A program made the position numbers and the translations under genes. The notes below the pieces were generated by a model. The model had not been told where the DNA came from, did no database searches, and saw only the letters and a list, made by a program, of their open reading frames with translations. Positions 10,706 through 22,794 of a stretch of DNA of 64,000 nucleotides are shown here, piece by piece (within the stretch, counting starts at the first letter, position 1; every line of letters begins with the position of its first letter). Source of the DNA: Sabethes cyaneus (lineage: Eukaryota; Arthropoda; Insecta; Diptera; Culicidae). The stretch lies in NCBI RefSeq assembly GCF_943734655.1, contig NC_071353.1, positions 140,963,907-141,027,906 of the forward strand. Direction: 5' to 3'.

Positions 10706-12100
10706 AGAATTATATCCGCAAGTGCGTAAGTATTCGAATTTGACACTTCTCGGCTGTATCTGTACACCCATTTAGACAGATAAAATATTTCGAAACGTAC
10801 ATTTTAAGTGAAATAAATTTTCATGTCGTAGTGGCGGTTCGTCATACGGAAACTTCGCTGCGTCATATGCTAGATTTTCTTTCGTCTTTCGCGGACAGAT
10901 AACCGTTGCTTACCAAAATCTGTGCATGTATTCTTTGAGCCATGTGCAAAAGCTATCCAGGTAAGTAATAAATAAGTGAACATAGTTTGAATCGCAGCTC
11001 AACATTTTAAGTATTTACTCCGGGTTATGAGCAGATTCTCTTCGCCATAGTCAATGCAGATAGAAAAAACAAAAACACTTTTATTTTTTTAACAAATAAT
11101 GAAAAATAGTGGTTTTCTTGCATTATCTTTTCGTTGATAACGAAGTCCATAAATATTAATTCCAAATTTCGCATCAAAGAACTGAAAACATCTTCAAAGA
11201 TGAGTTGACACGCGCTCACAGTAGGTGTCACCAACTGCAACATTCTCATTCGGTGGCTTATTCTTGTTGGCTCACCAACAGCGACCCCCCGTGAATAGTG
11301 CGTTATCCGGAAGTTTCAGCCGACTTCACTATACTAATACGTCGAAAGATTGGCCATGGAGAATGGCCCGCAATTAAGAACATCTAAATTGTTCATCAAG
11401 CCAATTGTCCTGTAAATTATTGATAATTTGAATCGGAAGCAAAAATGTACTAAATATTGGGTCATCCGATAACACCAGTTGTTCGAAGACAGTCATAAAA
11501 CGGTATCTGATTCCGCCTAATGGGCCACACTGTGGTGGGCTGTGGGAAGCAGGGGTGTGATCGGTAAAATATCACCTCAAACGTATTACAGCGACTGACT
11601 GCTAATCTAAATTAGGAGCAATAAACAACTATTCTTACGCGAATAGTGGGTCTTGAGTCTTGAGTTCGAAGCCCATCCTATTAGATGTCAATGTAACATC
11701 GGAGACAGTGAGCCTCTCATCATTGGTCACCACCTCCTAGTTAGAGTCGCTAGTCGTTGAATAAATTTAAACTAATTTTAGCATGGAGCTGCTGAAAATG
11801 TAGATGACAAAGTTACAACAAGAGTTCCACTCGATATACGGAGACTGTTTAAATTACGATTGACATTGAAATCTAATAAAATTCCACTCGTTCCATCGTC
11901 GCAACAAAATTGCAAATATTTACTCAATCGAAGCACGCCCCCGGCCCCACGTGACGAGGGCAACAGTTCTTCATTAATTCCGTTCGTGACAGTCAAAATA
12001 TTGCGCAGCAGAACCAACGCAGAGCTCGCTCGACTAGCAGCGTATTGACAATCGAAAAATAAATAATAATAAATCCGATATTAAAATGACAACAGCATAG
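10706..12100. other. Unassigned intergenic DNA
   Basis: No protein family could be read in any frame. A 90-codon open stretch at 11,800-12,048 (plus) has no motif I recognise and may be chance. A GTTCGAAGCCC word at about 11,670 resembles a tRNA B box but lacks a matching A box and cloverleaf. Confidence 0.35.
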
Positions 12101-14560
12101 TGTCAGTAACCGCGCTTCACCATCCACAATCGTTTTTCGTTTTTCCCTTTCCTTGTGAAACGAAAAAGTAAATGTCATGCATTTTTGCTAATTCACACAC
12201 ACACTCACAGCAAACCAGAACAACCAAAACAAACAATGTGCAATGTGTCCACCCGTATCCGTACTCCTTCTCCCCACACGAACCCACACCAGGACTGGAG
12301 GACTGGTGGTTCTTTTCGGCGGCCGATCGCACACTCTCGCCGACAAACGCAGTACGCAGATCCTAATTGGGTTTCATCGAACCTATCAATTATGCACAGT
12401 ATTATTTTTGCTTTCTGATATGTTTAATTACTTTTACAGTTAATTTAATTGTTAGCTTTTTTATCGTGTCACTCTTCCCCTCTCTCTCGCTCTCACTCTT
12501 CTCACTCCATCCATCCAACTGTGTCTGTCTGTATCTCTTTTTTTAACCGCCGCGAGTATTCATTTTTCAATGTCAACGTTAGTTACGGCTTTTATTGCAA
12601 CTCCTTTTTTAAATTTTGGTTGCATTTCTTTGGCTTCGGTTTCATTGTTCATCATTGTTCGGTTCCGGTTCCGGGTTGCTGAACCGTGGAACCGAGAGAG
12701 AAACAGCGGAAATGAAAAGTGCCGTGAAAGAATTCAAAACAAAACCGACCGAAGACGACCATCTTCCCAGCCTCGTGCGGTTCTTCTCGATGCTTAGAAC
12801 CTAGTTTACATTTAGTTTTCGTAATGTTTAAAGTAGCAGTTTTTTGTTTCATGTTTTTTTTTATCATTTCTATACTAAATAGCGTTTAGTACCTTCTTCA
12901 TACTGTTTAAGTTTAGGTTGCTTTTTCTTATCTTACAAAAATTATCCCGTGCATGAACTGTGTTTTTTGCAATTATTTGTTTTATTTTTTTGTTTTGTTT
13001 TTTTTTCTTTCTTTTGTTGAATCGTATTTCAAGAACCATTTTATCAGACGCTAATTTTCTTTTCGGCTGCGCTGCTGCTTGGAACGAATTAGCATTGCTT
13101 TGGTTGTTTATATCAGTTTCGTGATTTTTGTTTTTAGTTTCAACCCACGCCTAGCTGAAATTGGTGACAAATCGTGATAGAGAGAATGTTTAGTGCCTAG
13201 AATAATACACACCATCGCTCTTAATTTGACATTTTTTGTTGTTTTGCATACGACTGTGCTGTATCTGATAAAAATAACGGATCTTTCACAATCACTGGCT
13301 TAATGAATTTTTGTTTTGATATACATACATCATTTCGGTTAAGGGGTTTAACTTTATTTTGGCTAAAGGTTTTTGACTAATCTTAGTGTTTTACTTTTTT
13401 CCAATGGGAATGCTGCATCTTTTATTCATTTAACTCTCTAGATTCCGTTGGCATTTCATACAATCCGTTTTTTTCTTCTGTATGTGTTAATTTCACACTA
13501 AATGTACAAATTATAAGGCCTCTTTTTATCTTCATCTCGTCATGTTGTATATGTGATGTCAACTATCTTCTCCTACTGTTGTCCATCGTTAGTTTGATGA
13601 ATCAATAGCGGTTTCTTTCTTCTACTATTTAGGATGTCGGTAAGCAAATGTATCACTACAGGCAGAAAAAAATCATTTCCAACGGATCTTCCTTGTATCA
13701 ACAACAAAAACAACAACAACACTGAACACCGGATTTTTTTTTTTTGCCTGGGTTGACATGATTTACGCTACGCTGATTCACGGTGGAAACTGAAACCACC
13801 ACGATTGAACAACCGTCTCGTCCGTCTCACGTCAATCGACGTCGCCGTCGTCGTCGTCGAGAAAAACTTTAAATGTTTATTCACTTTCATCCGGCGGAAA
13901 ACACAAGCCCAGCCAAACGAGCCAAGGAAAGCAAGGAGCTTACATAGGGAACAACAACAACAACAGTTCCGTGAAAAAAGCTCGTAACTCATGCATGCTG
14001 CCAGTCAGGTTGAACAAGACATGAGCATTGACTTTTGTCGGCAGCATTAAATATGCAGTAATTCACTTTTATACCAGCCACCCAAGCCACTACCAGAAGG
14101 GTCTGTATGATAGAAAAAAAACCGACGACAACACGACCAGGTACCTAGACGACGACGGAACATTCGGTGCATCTTTGTTGGCATTCAAACGTGAAGTACG
14201 CATCGGTATCTCTACCAGCACATAGGTGCGGTCGAAGTTATCCTTTTCAGGTACTGTTGCTGGATGCTGCTGCCGCGACAGAAGCTGAATGCACTGGATG
14301 TTGTTCAGTTACTTTTCCGGAAAATGTTTCGATGAGGTTATGGATCAGTAAATATGGGAAAATAACTTCAATCCACCTAGCCTTACTCAGATTCCACCTC
14401 GTAATTTGGAATCAGTCAAACGAGACCATAAACCGAGACCATGGTAAAAATATCACCTAGAAAAATTTAAGCAATTACCAGTCAGAACGAGGTTGCTTTC
14501 AAGCTGTAAAAAGAGCGTTTGTTCACGGTAGGTTTCGCGGCTTTTATCGAATTTCTACCA
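12101..14560. other. Repeat-poor host block, T-rich on the plus strand
   Basis: About 2.4 kb without a recognisable mobile element, unlike its surroundings. It contains a CT-rich run (12,470-12,520), long T-rich stretches (12,840-13,030), CAACAACAA and GTCGTCGTC trinucleotide runs (13,690-13,970), and no convincing exon. Its texture is that of an untranslated or regulatory region, and is very like 26,100-27,750. Which gene it belongs to cannot be told from the sequence. Confidence 0.35.
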
Positions 14561-14598
14561 AATGGTACAATATTCGGAAGCAATTCCGTCGATGTGAC

Positions 14599-14808
14599 CA
14601 GGGATGGTTCGATCACTTTGACTCAATTTTGACTCAATTGACGGTACCATCTCAACCGAGCAAAATTTGACAAAGCTTGTATATCGGAAATTTGTAGAGC
14701 TAATTATTATCTACAATTTTGCCCAACAAAGTTTTGCTGTATCTTTTTTGTATTTATGGTGCTACAATGCTAGTAACTCAGTGGTAGCTAAGTGAACGTT
14801 CACTTAGA
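14599..14808. mobile_element. Half copy of a palindromic hAT-type MITE
   Basis: The sequence starts with CAGGGATGGTTCGATCACTT and follows the left arm of the full MITE at 61,396-61,787 up to the central palindrome GTGAACGTTCAC. There it stops, and the right arm is absent. This is best explained by deletion of one arm. Confidence 0.7.
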
Positions 14809-16340
14809 ATACGACAATGGTTTCCATAAGAAGACATACTAGTAACTTATGGCATGTCGCATATCAAATGACAAGTTATTTTTTATACATTTGTCAAATG
14901 ATTCCACTTCACTGCATCATTTTCCCAAAGGGGGGAGGTGTGGTATATTGGAAATTCGATGATAAGAGATCCTATGAACATTTAAAAGTGACTGAGTTTT
15001 GTGTATTTATTCTCATTCGGGAATTTTTAGACTCATACCCCGCGTTCCGAGTGCCTCTTTTTAAAAATTGGCCAAAAAATCGTCGCTTTTTTCTTCAAAT
15101 ATTGAAAACGTTTGAACCACTTAACCGATTTTAATGATTTTGATACCAAATGAAAGGTATATTAGAAAGCATAAAAGAACAAAGTTGTTTTTAACTTGTA
15201 CCTAAAAATTACTGCTTAAATGCCTGATTCTGATTACAAATAAGTCATCTCAACTAGAAATACCAAAGTTGTGTTATATGGGGTACAGCATTCGGAAGCA
15301 GCTCCGTCGATGCGAGCAGTTTCATTTTAAACAGTGCCGTGGGAATGCTCACTGGCACCGGCTGGCACTGCACCATGGGCAAAAACGAGCTCGTAATCCC
15401 AATAACTAGAAGACGCTAGTTTGGAATCTTACAAGATACCTATTGCTATGTAAAAAATGCAAGGAATCGATTGGTGATGATCCCATCTTGCGCAGACTTC
15501 GGGGAGTGGTCTATTTTGCCCTATTATCCGCAAAACTCACGGTAAAAGTTAATTGAACAGTATAAAAACTTATTTGTCGCCCGTGAAATGAACTCAAATA
15601 GCTTCCAAATGTTGTCAAAACATCAGAAGATTCAAATCCCATCCAGTCCAAGAATAGTCTGTTTTACCCAACTCACCCTTAAATACACAGTAAAACCTAA
15701 TTAAACGCTCGTAACTTGTTTGTTTTCCAACACATTTGCACCAAATCCGGGAACTTTTCCGAAAATCTTTTTTAGTTCCATAATTCCTATAAATCGTGAC
15801 GCTATTTCACTTGGTCTCGGAGATATTCCGGTGTTTCGTGGGAGAAAAGTTTATCAAATTTTCGAAATTAGTGTCATTGACTCTGGGCATATTAGTTAGT
15901 TTGGGGCAGTTAAGAATTTGGAACCGGTTTCCATAATGGGACAAATCAACATTAGTATTTTATGGCATGTAGCTTTTCAAAAAACATCAGCGCTCTCGAC
16001 AGAAGGTGGAAGCTATTTTTTACTCATGCACCGAATGTTTCCATTTCACTACTTCATTCTTCTAAAGCAGGGAGGTGTGGTATACCTATGAGAAATTCGT
16101 TGATAAAAGATCCTATGGCAGGTTCAAAGTATCTGAATGTGCATTTATTTTTTTTTTTTTGACTCATATGTTTTATTTAGTGCTTAGGATGCTTTTTTCA
16201 GAGTTAAGGTGACCACAAAAATCGCCATTCTGCTATCTTTTATTTCGTTAAATATTGAAACTTTAACTTTTGAACTACTGAACCGATTTTAATGACTGAA
16301 AGTAATTGAAGATATAACAATGCGCTTTCTAGGAAAGATG
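14809..16340. repeat. Diverged direct repeat pair about 1.1 kb apart
   Basis: The segments 14,817-15,170 and 15,925-16,330 share ordered landmarks: GGTTTCCATAA, TTATGGCATGT, GGGAGGTGTGGTATA, AAATTCGATGATAA-like, AGATCCTATG, and ACCGATTTTAATGA near the end. An additional word, TTCGGAAGCAGCTCCGTCGA, occurs at 14,570 (variant) and 15,293. No coding capacity was seen. It looks like an old tandem or repeated insertion of an unclassified element. Confidence 0.5.
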
Positions 16341-17514
16341 TTGCACTAAAGCCAAATGTTTTATAATAACAATTTAAGGCCACTATAATAATCGAATGAA
16401 CGCTTTGCGTTTAAAAAGTCGAAATCGAAAGTCGAAATTTGTTTCGAAATCTCATATTCAATTTACGCAATACGCCTGAATTGATGCAATATACTGCTCA
16501 TTCTTTGCTGTTTCTAGTACATATGAAATGAACTCATAGCATTGCCAACCTGAAACCAACGATTCGTGCGAATTATTTGCGTTCATGTTTATGTTGTTCT
16601 CTACATTAAATCATTCTCGACAATAATGAAGGAAATCAAATGTGGATCTTAAACTGCCGACAACCGCAAACAAAACTAAAATAATCGTAAACATCGCTCC
16701 AAAGTTGATTTTATAAAGCAGGCAATTTGAAAAACTAAACTTTGAGATCAATAAAGTCAGTCAAGAGCAACAAAATTGACTGACAGGTTAGTTGAGCAAT
16801 CATTCAGCACTGCAATTCATGAATGAATTACTTTGAAGAATGGTACACTGAGAAAGATAAACACTGTCAGCAATTCAGTAGCCATGTCCATGGGCTGACA
16901 GTTAAAAAATACTACCAGGGGTAAAACTGCAATCCTTTGGATCATAGTACAGGTATGTACTAAAAAAAGAAAGTTAAACTTTTTCCAATTTAATTCGACT
17001 ATTTACTTTATTATGACGCGATTCGTCTACGACTTGCAGGCTTCCCCAGTAAACAATTTCGGTTTGTATATTTCGGTTGCAACTGAGCGATACGAAATCA
17101 TATCCGCACGAAAAAGTTTTATTTCACACCACATAAGAACATATAAGTACCAAAGTGGAGGCAATATACGTGCAAAAATTTTGATAATTCTATCTTGCAT
17201 TCTATACAACAATTTTTGGAACACGCAACTTAATAATGCTCAATATACGATTAAGATATAACTAAATGTTACAGTCATCTATATTGCTTTACAATTCACA
17301 GCAATAAGTTGTATAAGACGACACGCACGACCGTAAAACAACTTATTGTACACTTCGTCTTGACATACTCTAATCATTATGCAATTCCAATGTAAAATTG
17401 ACATGCATACGACTTAATGTGCACTTTCTATTACGATCTTGTGTTATCTGGGTCGTTAGTGTCTGTTTTCGAACACTTTGAAACGTTTGACTTTTCTTTC
17501 CTTATTTTCCTTTT
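16341..17514. other. Unassigned DNA with one arm of a hairpin MITE
   Basis: At 16,985-17,046 the sequence matches one arm of the hairpin at 61,796-62,037 (CCAATTTAATTC, TTCGTCTACGACTTGCAGGC). The central word GTGTCTGTTTTCGAAC of that hairpin reappears only at about 17,458, so about 400 bp of other DNA may be inserted. A small stem (CAATAAGTTGT / ACAACTTATTG) lies at 17,301-17,347. Nothing else is recognisable. Confidence 0.4.
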
Positions 17515-17690
17515 CGCACTGGGTATGAAATGGGGAAGGCAACTAGGAAAAAGCGCCCAACATAGCTCTAACCATCCCAAGCCCCTACCTAGCGCCTCCA
17601 CGTGGCCATACCTGGAAACACTTCAATTTGTATAATTGAGTAGCCAAGCTCGAAGGTGCGGGGTCGTGCGGTTTGCAGTTCCTAACCTTA
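17515..17690 (+). repeat. RTE-type 5' leader fragment
   Basis: GGGTATGAAATGGGGAAGGC, CATAGCTCTAACC, CCTACCTAGCGCCTCCACG, GGCCATACC and GAGGTGCGACG-like words occur in the same order at 46,635-46,860, and more loosely at 30,560-30,838 just before an RTE open frame. The likely identity is the 5' untranslated leader of a mosquito RTE element, here without its body. The assignment rests on that position and on remembered similarity. Confidence 0.45.
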
Positions 17691-17868
17691 CAAATGTAGT
17701 TTTAGACAACCATTAAACCACACGCCTTTATTTTCAAGTATTGTATAATTTAAACTAATATTTTTGGCAAACTAAACTATTTTCAGAGAGCGAAATAAAG
17801 CGCTATATCCTTGGCCAATTGCAGCCTGGCTTCTGGTCTAAATGCCATTAGTTCATCCCTGAGGGTCC

Positions 17869-18077
17869 CAGCCGCCCAGTTAGCTTCGAGGTACGACGCT
17901 GGTCTAACAAGCCAGTCGTCTTATGTTCGAATCTCGGCTAGGCGGTGCTTGCTAGTTAGAGTCAGTAGGATTGTTGCACTGGCCCCGTAATTTTCCTGTA
18001 CTCTAACAGCCGGCTGCGAAGTCTGTCGATAAAGAAGGGTAATGTCTAAAGACGGTATAAACCCATGGCTTTTTTTT
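17869..18077 (+). mobile_element. tRNA-derived SINE, copy 2, complete with target duplications
   Basis: A full SINE: tRNA-like head (GTTAGCTTCGAGGTACGACG, stem CTGG/CCAG, B box TGTTCGAATCTC), body (GTCAGTAGGATTGTTGCACT, GGCTGCGAAGTCTGTCGATA, GGGTAATGTCTAAAGACGG) and a T-rich end. A 15-bp target duplication flanks it: CATCCCTGAGGGTCC at 17,854-17,868 and CACCCCTGAGGGTCC at 18,078-18,092, with one mismatch. The RNA polymerase III promoter boxes look usable. The head differs from copy 1 by few changes, so the family may have been active fairly recently. Confidence 0.9.
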
Positions 18078-18092
18078 CACCCCTGAGGGTCC

Positions 18093-18659
18093 GGAGTATC
18101 ACTTAACCTTTATTAGCAAAGATACTCCCAACGACTATAAATAAATCATTATCTATGTATATGGGAAGCATTTGGTACGGGAGGTCCACGCTTCCTTCCC
18201 CTTGATTTCAAGGAGTTTAATGGAATTAGGTATTTTTCTGGTTCCACTTGATTCCTTGGAATTCTCTCTGCGGTACATGCTGCGCAGTTGGCCTGGCCGT
18301 TGACAAGAAAAATGATTGATTCAAGTAATCGCCATTTTTCAGGATGCCTTCAAGAATTGGCTGCGTTAATGTGAGATTAAAGATTAGATTAGAATTAATG
18401 TCCTTTTTGCACTAAGACGCTTAAAAAACTCTAAAAATACCACATGGTTTTCGAGAGCGAAGCTCTTTTAGGAACCAAATTTTCATTTGCGACAGCTCCT
18501 TGACAAATCCCGGAAATTTAAGGGAGCGTACGATTCCGTTAAGCGAAATGAGTGTTAGTGGATTAGGTTTGAACATGGTTTTTCGACAAAACTGATTAGG
18601 GTTCAGCATCAAGCGTCGAAATAGCGGCTCTCAGCCATACCGTACTTATTCGTGACGAT
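18093..18659. other. No feature recognised
   Basis: No mobile element, exon or RNA motif could be identified in this stretch. Confidence 0.35.
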
Positions 18660-19160
18660 AGAGGTTTGAAACATTCATTGCATTGCAATGCATTGGAAGG
18701 TGCTATTCAACGGGCAAATGTACAGAAGATAGCTACCGTCACAACGAAATCCCATATGCTCTTAAACTGTGGAAGCTGTGGAAATTTGGATTACCGTAAA
18801 CTCTGCTAAAACGAAGTACACGGTCGCTGGCAGAGCGTGTGTTAACCCTTCGGATATTGGTACTGTGGAAGTGGTAGATGGAGACGCTTTAGAAATAGTC
18901 GATAAATTCGTTTCGCTTGGTGTTACATGTGACAACAATATGAACCGTGAAGTAAAGAAGTGGATAGCGACTACAAAAGGGACCTTTAACGAATTTTGTA
19001 GTCAGGTAAGGTCCTATAGTCCTACAGAGTTAATATAAAGAGTTAATCCTTTACGAGCTAGAAATGTGAATGATGGAGGAGGGCGACCGAAAAAAAGCTT
19101 TGAAACTTTTTTTTTATAACGGTAGTCTTTCAAAGAGACAGGAGGAATGATCGAAGAATG
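18660..19160 (+). pseudogene. RTE-clade reverse transcriptase fragment
   Basis: Frames on the plus strand read ALEGAIQRANVQKIATVTTK (from the NIALEGVIRRS region), SHMLLNC, then INTSKTKYM-like VNSAKTKYTVAGRA, VEVVDGDALEIVDKFVSLGV and DNNMNREVKKWIATT. A decayed LYELEM-stop-MMEEGDRKKALKLF (from LYGxExWxMxEGDRKALxxFE) follows. The FADD catalytic box that should lie between MLL and the thumb is deleted. This is the 3' half of a dead RTE copy whose last part continues at 19,560-19,800. Confidence 0.75.
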
Positions 19161-19441
19161 TAATGAAATCAAAGATATTTCAAAGTATCACTAGATTGAA
19201 ACAAGACGTGAAGGGGAAAGGGCGGAAAATTTCTAAAAATTGCACGATTAGACTTCAATTTCTAAAAATTGAACTTCCCAGCATTGAATCTTGGCTATCT
19301 TCGTGCTCGGATAGTCTCAAGACCTGCTCAGAAATTTACGACTGTGCTACAATACCTTCTATTTCTTGGATTACCGCTGTTAAACGGGCAAGCGCATTGA
19401 GAAAGCATGCACAGATGCTCTATCAACGCAATCCTTGCAGA

Positions 19442-19567
19442 CTTAAGGCTCAGACACAATGCATACGGATTTTACTACGTTGCGGCAATTTGACAGTTTT
19501 TCCATGGGTTTTCTGTTAAATTTCCACAACGTAGTAAAATTCGTATGCATTGTGTCTGGGCCTTTAG
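19442..19567. repeat. 126-bp hairpin MITE inside an RTE remnant
   Basis: The arms CTCAGACACAATGCATACGG and its inverted partner (ending TTCGTATGCATTGTGTCTGG) pair over roughly 38 bp around a 42-bp loop (19,485-19,530). The outer bases TTAAGG/CCTTTAG extend the inverted match. The element separates two parts of the same RTE remnant. Superfamily cannot be assigned because the target duplication is unclear. Confidence 0.7.
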
Positions 19568-19800
19568 AAAGGATTTTGGACGGACTTCAGCCGAAAATGG
19601 GATAGAGCTGCTACGCTTATTTACGCATACTTTTGAGAAAGCGCCCGTAGATTTCAGGGCAGACCCCGAACCCGATGGATGTGCGCTGTCGACAAACGAC
19701 ACACGGTCAACTGATATTTGACGGGATTGGAGAACGGCAGCCCAGGACCGACTGGTAAATGGCTTGGTAATGCGTACCATCGGTGCCTTGTGCACTGGGC
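19560..19800 (+). pseudogene. RTE-clade C-terminal fragment
   Basis: In one frame RFQGRPRTRWMCAVD, and one base later DWRTAAQDRLVNGLVMRTIG and ALCTGHKI with a stop. This is the basic C-terminal end of RTE polyproteins (GRPRTRWMxxVxxDxR...DWRTAAQDR). It continues the 18,660-19,160 fragment. One frameshift separates the two parts. Confidence 0.7.
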
Positions 19801-20041
19801 ATAAAATAGACCCCACAGTGGTTCACAGCCTCTTACCTAGCAACTCCTACCCCAACCTCCTCGTGGTACCAGCCGGGATACGAGCAACCTCGGGTGGAGA
19901 TCGGGTAACCAACCCCGGTGGAAACCAAGGTCGTATGCTGACAGGGGAGGAGGGCTCCTTCGAGCTACGTTGGCCCTCCGGCGATACTGTGGGGTTGGTT
20001 GCGGGCTTTGCAAGCCTGAACCACTAAAAAAAACCAAAGCA
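19801..20041 (+). other. GC-rich 5' leader of RTE copy 1
   Basis: This stretch, more GC-rich than its surroundings, runs directly into the endonuclease start of the RTE element at 20,042. It contains no other coding motif and ends in an A-rich run before the ATG. It is the probable 5' untranslated/promoter region of that element. Its 5' limit is unknown because another RTE tail precedes it. Confidence 0.45.
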
Positions 20042-22794
20042 ATGGACTCCGTAAGTAATAATAATAACTCTAATCGGAACAATCGGCAAAGACCCAGGCG
20101 ACGAAAACGGACTAACGATTGGAAATTAGGAACATGGAACTGTCGGTCTCTAAATTTCCTCGGAAGTACCCACGTGCTTTCTAAAGAAGTGAAGAGCCGC
20201 AAGTTCGACATCGTAGCGCTGCATGAGGTATGCTGGAAAGGAACGATGGTACGTACGTATAGAGATGGTCATACCATCTACCAGAGCTGCGGCAATACAC
20301 ACGAGCTGGGCACAGCTTTTATAGTGATGGGCGAGATGCAGAAGCGGGTGATCGGGTAGTGGCCGATCAACCCCCGAATGTGCAGATTAAGAATCAAAGG
20401 CCGATTCTTCAATATAAGCATAATTAACGTGCACAGCCCTCACCTCGGAAGTACCGATGATGACAAAGACGAATTCTACGCGCAGTTGGAGCGTGAATAC
20501 GACCGCTGCCCAAGACATGATGTCAAAATTATCATCGGGGACTGTAATGCTCAGGTTGGTCAGGAGGAGGAATTCAAACCGGTGATTGGACGGTTCAGCG
20601 CTCACCCGCAAACGAACGAAAACGGCCTAAGACTTGTCGACTTCGCCGCCTCCAAGAACATGGCCATACGTAGTACCTTCTTCCAGCATAACCTCTACCA
20701 TCGGTACACCTGGAGATCACCCAACCAGACAGAATCACAAATCGACCACGTTCTGATAGATGGTCGGCACTTTTCAGACATTATCGACGTCAGAACCTAT
20801 CCGGGCGCTAACATCGATTCGGATCACTACCTAGTGATGGTAAGGATACGTCAAAAACTATCTGTTGTGAACAACATACGATACCGCCGCCCGCCACGGT
20901 ATAATCTAGCGCGACTGAAGCAACCAGAGGTCGCCGAAAACTACGCGTTATCTCTCGAAACCGCGCTGCCGGAAGAGGGAGAGCTGGATGAAGCCCCTCT
21001 TGAAGACTGTTGGAATGCCGTGAAAACAGCCATTAACAGCGTAGCGGAGAACGTCCTAGGCAGTGTGGCACCGAATCGACGTAACGAATGGTTTGACGAG
21101 GAATGCCAGCAGATATTGGATGAGAAGAACGCAGCGCGGGTACAAGTGTTGCGTAGAGCCACCCGTCAGAATGTGGAGCGATACAAACAGAAGCGGAGGC
21201 AGCAAACCCGACTCTTCAAGGAAAAGAAGCGCCACCAAGAGGAGAAGGAGTGCGAAGAACTCGAACAGCTGTACCGCTTTCACGACACACGGAAGTTCTA
21301 TCAGAAACTCAACGGATCTCGCAAAGGCTTCGTGCCGCGGGCCGAAATGTGCAGAGATAAAGATGGAGGTATCTTGACTGATGACCGTGCGGTGATCGAA
21401 AGGTGGAAGCAGCACTACGATGAACACCTGAATGGCGTGCAGGCGGAAGACCATGATAGCGGAGGAAGTGACCACATTGGTGCAGCAAGCGACGAAGATG
21501 TGCCACCCCCATCGATAAGGGAAGTTAAAGAAGCCATCCAGCGGCTGAAGAACAACAAAGCAGCGGGAAAGGATGGCATTGGAGCGGAACTTATTAAATT
21601 GGGCCCGGACAAGTTGGCCGGCTGTCTGCATCAATTGATTGTCAAGATTTGGGATACGGAACGACTACCGGAGGAGTGGAAAGACGGGGTTATCTGCCCT
21701 ATCTACAAGAAAGGTGATAAGCTGGATTGTGAGAACTACCGAGCCATCACTATCCTGAATGCCGCCTACAAAGTGCTGTCCCAAGTCCTCTTTCATCGAC
21801 TTTCGCCAATAGCCAATAGATTTGTGGGAAGTTACCAGGCCGGCTTCATGGAGGGTCGGTCTACAACAGACCAAATCTTCACCCTGCGGCAGATCCTCCA
21901 GAAGTGCCGCGAATTCCGAGTCCCCACGCACCACCTGTTCATCGATTTCAAAGCCGCATATGATAGCGTAAACCGACAAGAGCTATGGAAAATTTTGGAC
22001 GAAAACGGCTTTCCGGGTAAGCTTACTAGACTTGTCATGGCTACGATGGATGGGATCCAGTGCTGTGTGAGAATCTCGGGTGGATTGTCGGACCCATTCG
22101 AATCTCGCAGGGGACTTCGACAAGGAGATGGTCTTTCCTGCCTGCTATTCAACATTGCGCTTGAAGGTGTTATAAGGCGAGCGGCGATCGAAATGCGGGG
22201 CACGATTTTCAATAAATCCAGTCAATTTATCTGCTTTGCTGACGACGTGGATGCTGTCGGCAGAACATTTGAGGCGGTGGAAGATCAGTACACCAGACTG
22301 AAACGCGAAGCAGAGAAGATTGGATTGCAGATAAATACGTCTAAAACGAAGTATATGCTGGCGCGCGGGACCGAGCGCGACAGGGCTCGCTTGAGCAGCA
22401 CCGTGGTAATCGACGGGGATGAGTTCGAGGTAGTCGACGAGTTCGTATACCTTGGCTAACTGGTCACAGAGGACAACAATACCAGCCGTGAGATTGAAAG
22501 GCGTATTATCAGCGGAAGTCGGGCCTACTACGGACTTCACAAACATTTGCGGTCGAATAATCTGAGCCGCCGATACGTTGGGCAGGACATGTTGCTAGAA
22601 TGCCGGACAACTATCCTGCAAAAATGGTTTTCGCATCAAATCCGGTAGGAACAAGACGAAGAGGGGCACAGCGAGCGAGGTGGCAAGACCAGGTGGAGCG
22701 AGATCTGGCGAGCACTGGGTGCCCGCGGAACTGGAGATCAGTTGCCATGGACCGAAACAGATGGAGAAATTATACTGCGCAGGCCTTGTCATAA
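20042..22794 (+). pseudogene. RTE-clade retrotransposon ORF (endonuclease + RT), nearly intact, two stops and one deletion
   Basis: The frame starts at ATG 20,042. Apurinic-type endonuclease motifs are TWNCRSLN, ALHEVCW (Glu), IIIGDCNAQVG (Asp, Asn) and SDHYLVMV (Asp, His). Such RTE endonucleases are often mislabelled craniofacial development protein 2. RT motifs follow: AAGKDGIGAELIK, FIDFKAAYDSV, GLRQGDGLSCLLFNIALEGV and ICFADDVDAV (FADD intact), then EFVYLG. A TAG at 20,357-20,359 replaces the expected Trp codon, and a TAA at 22,457-22,459 replaces the Ser of VYLGS. About 100 codons are deleted near 22,580, after which GHVARMPDN-like sequence, RGAQRARWQDQVERDL and a stop at 22,794 complete the C-terminus. 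The 693-codon stretch between the stops suggests a young insertion. Confidence 0.9.

Noticed and set aside
11640..11690. tRNA-like B box GTTCGAAGCCC
   Set aside because: No A box at proper distance and no cloverleaf.
21056..21634. Long minus-strand open frame opposite RTE copy 1
   Set aside because: It is the shadow of the plus-strand RTE frame, which carries all endonuclease and RT motifs.
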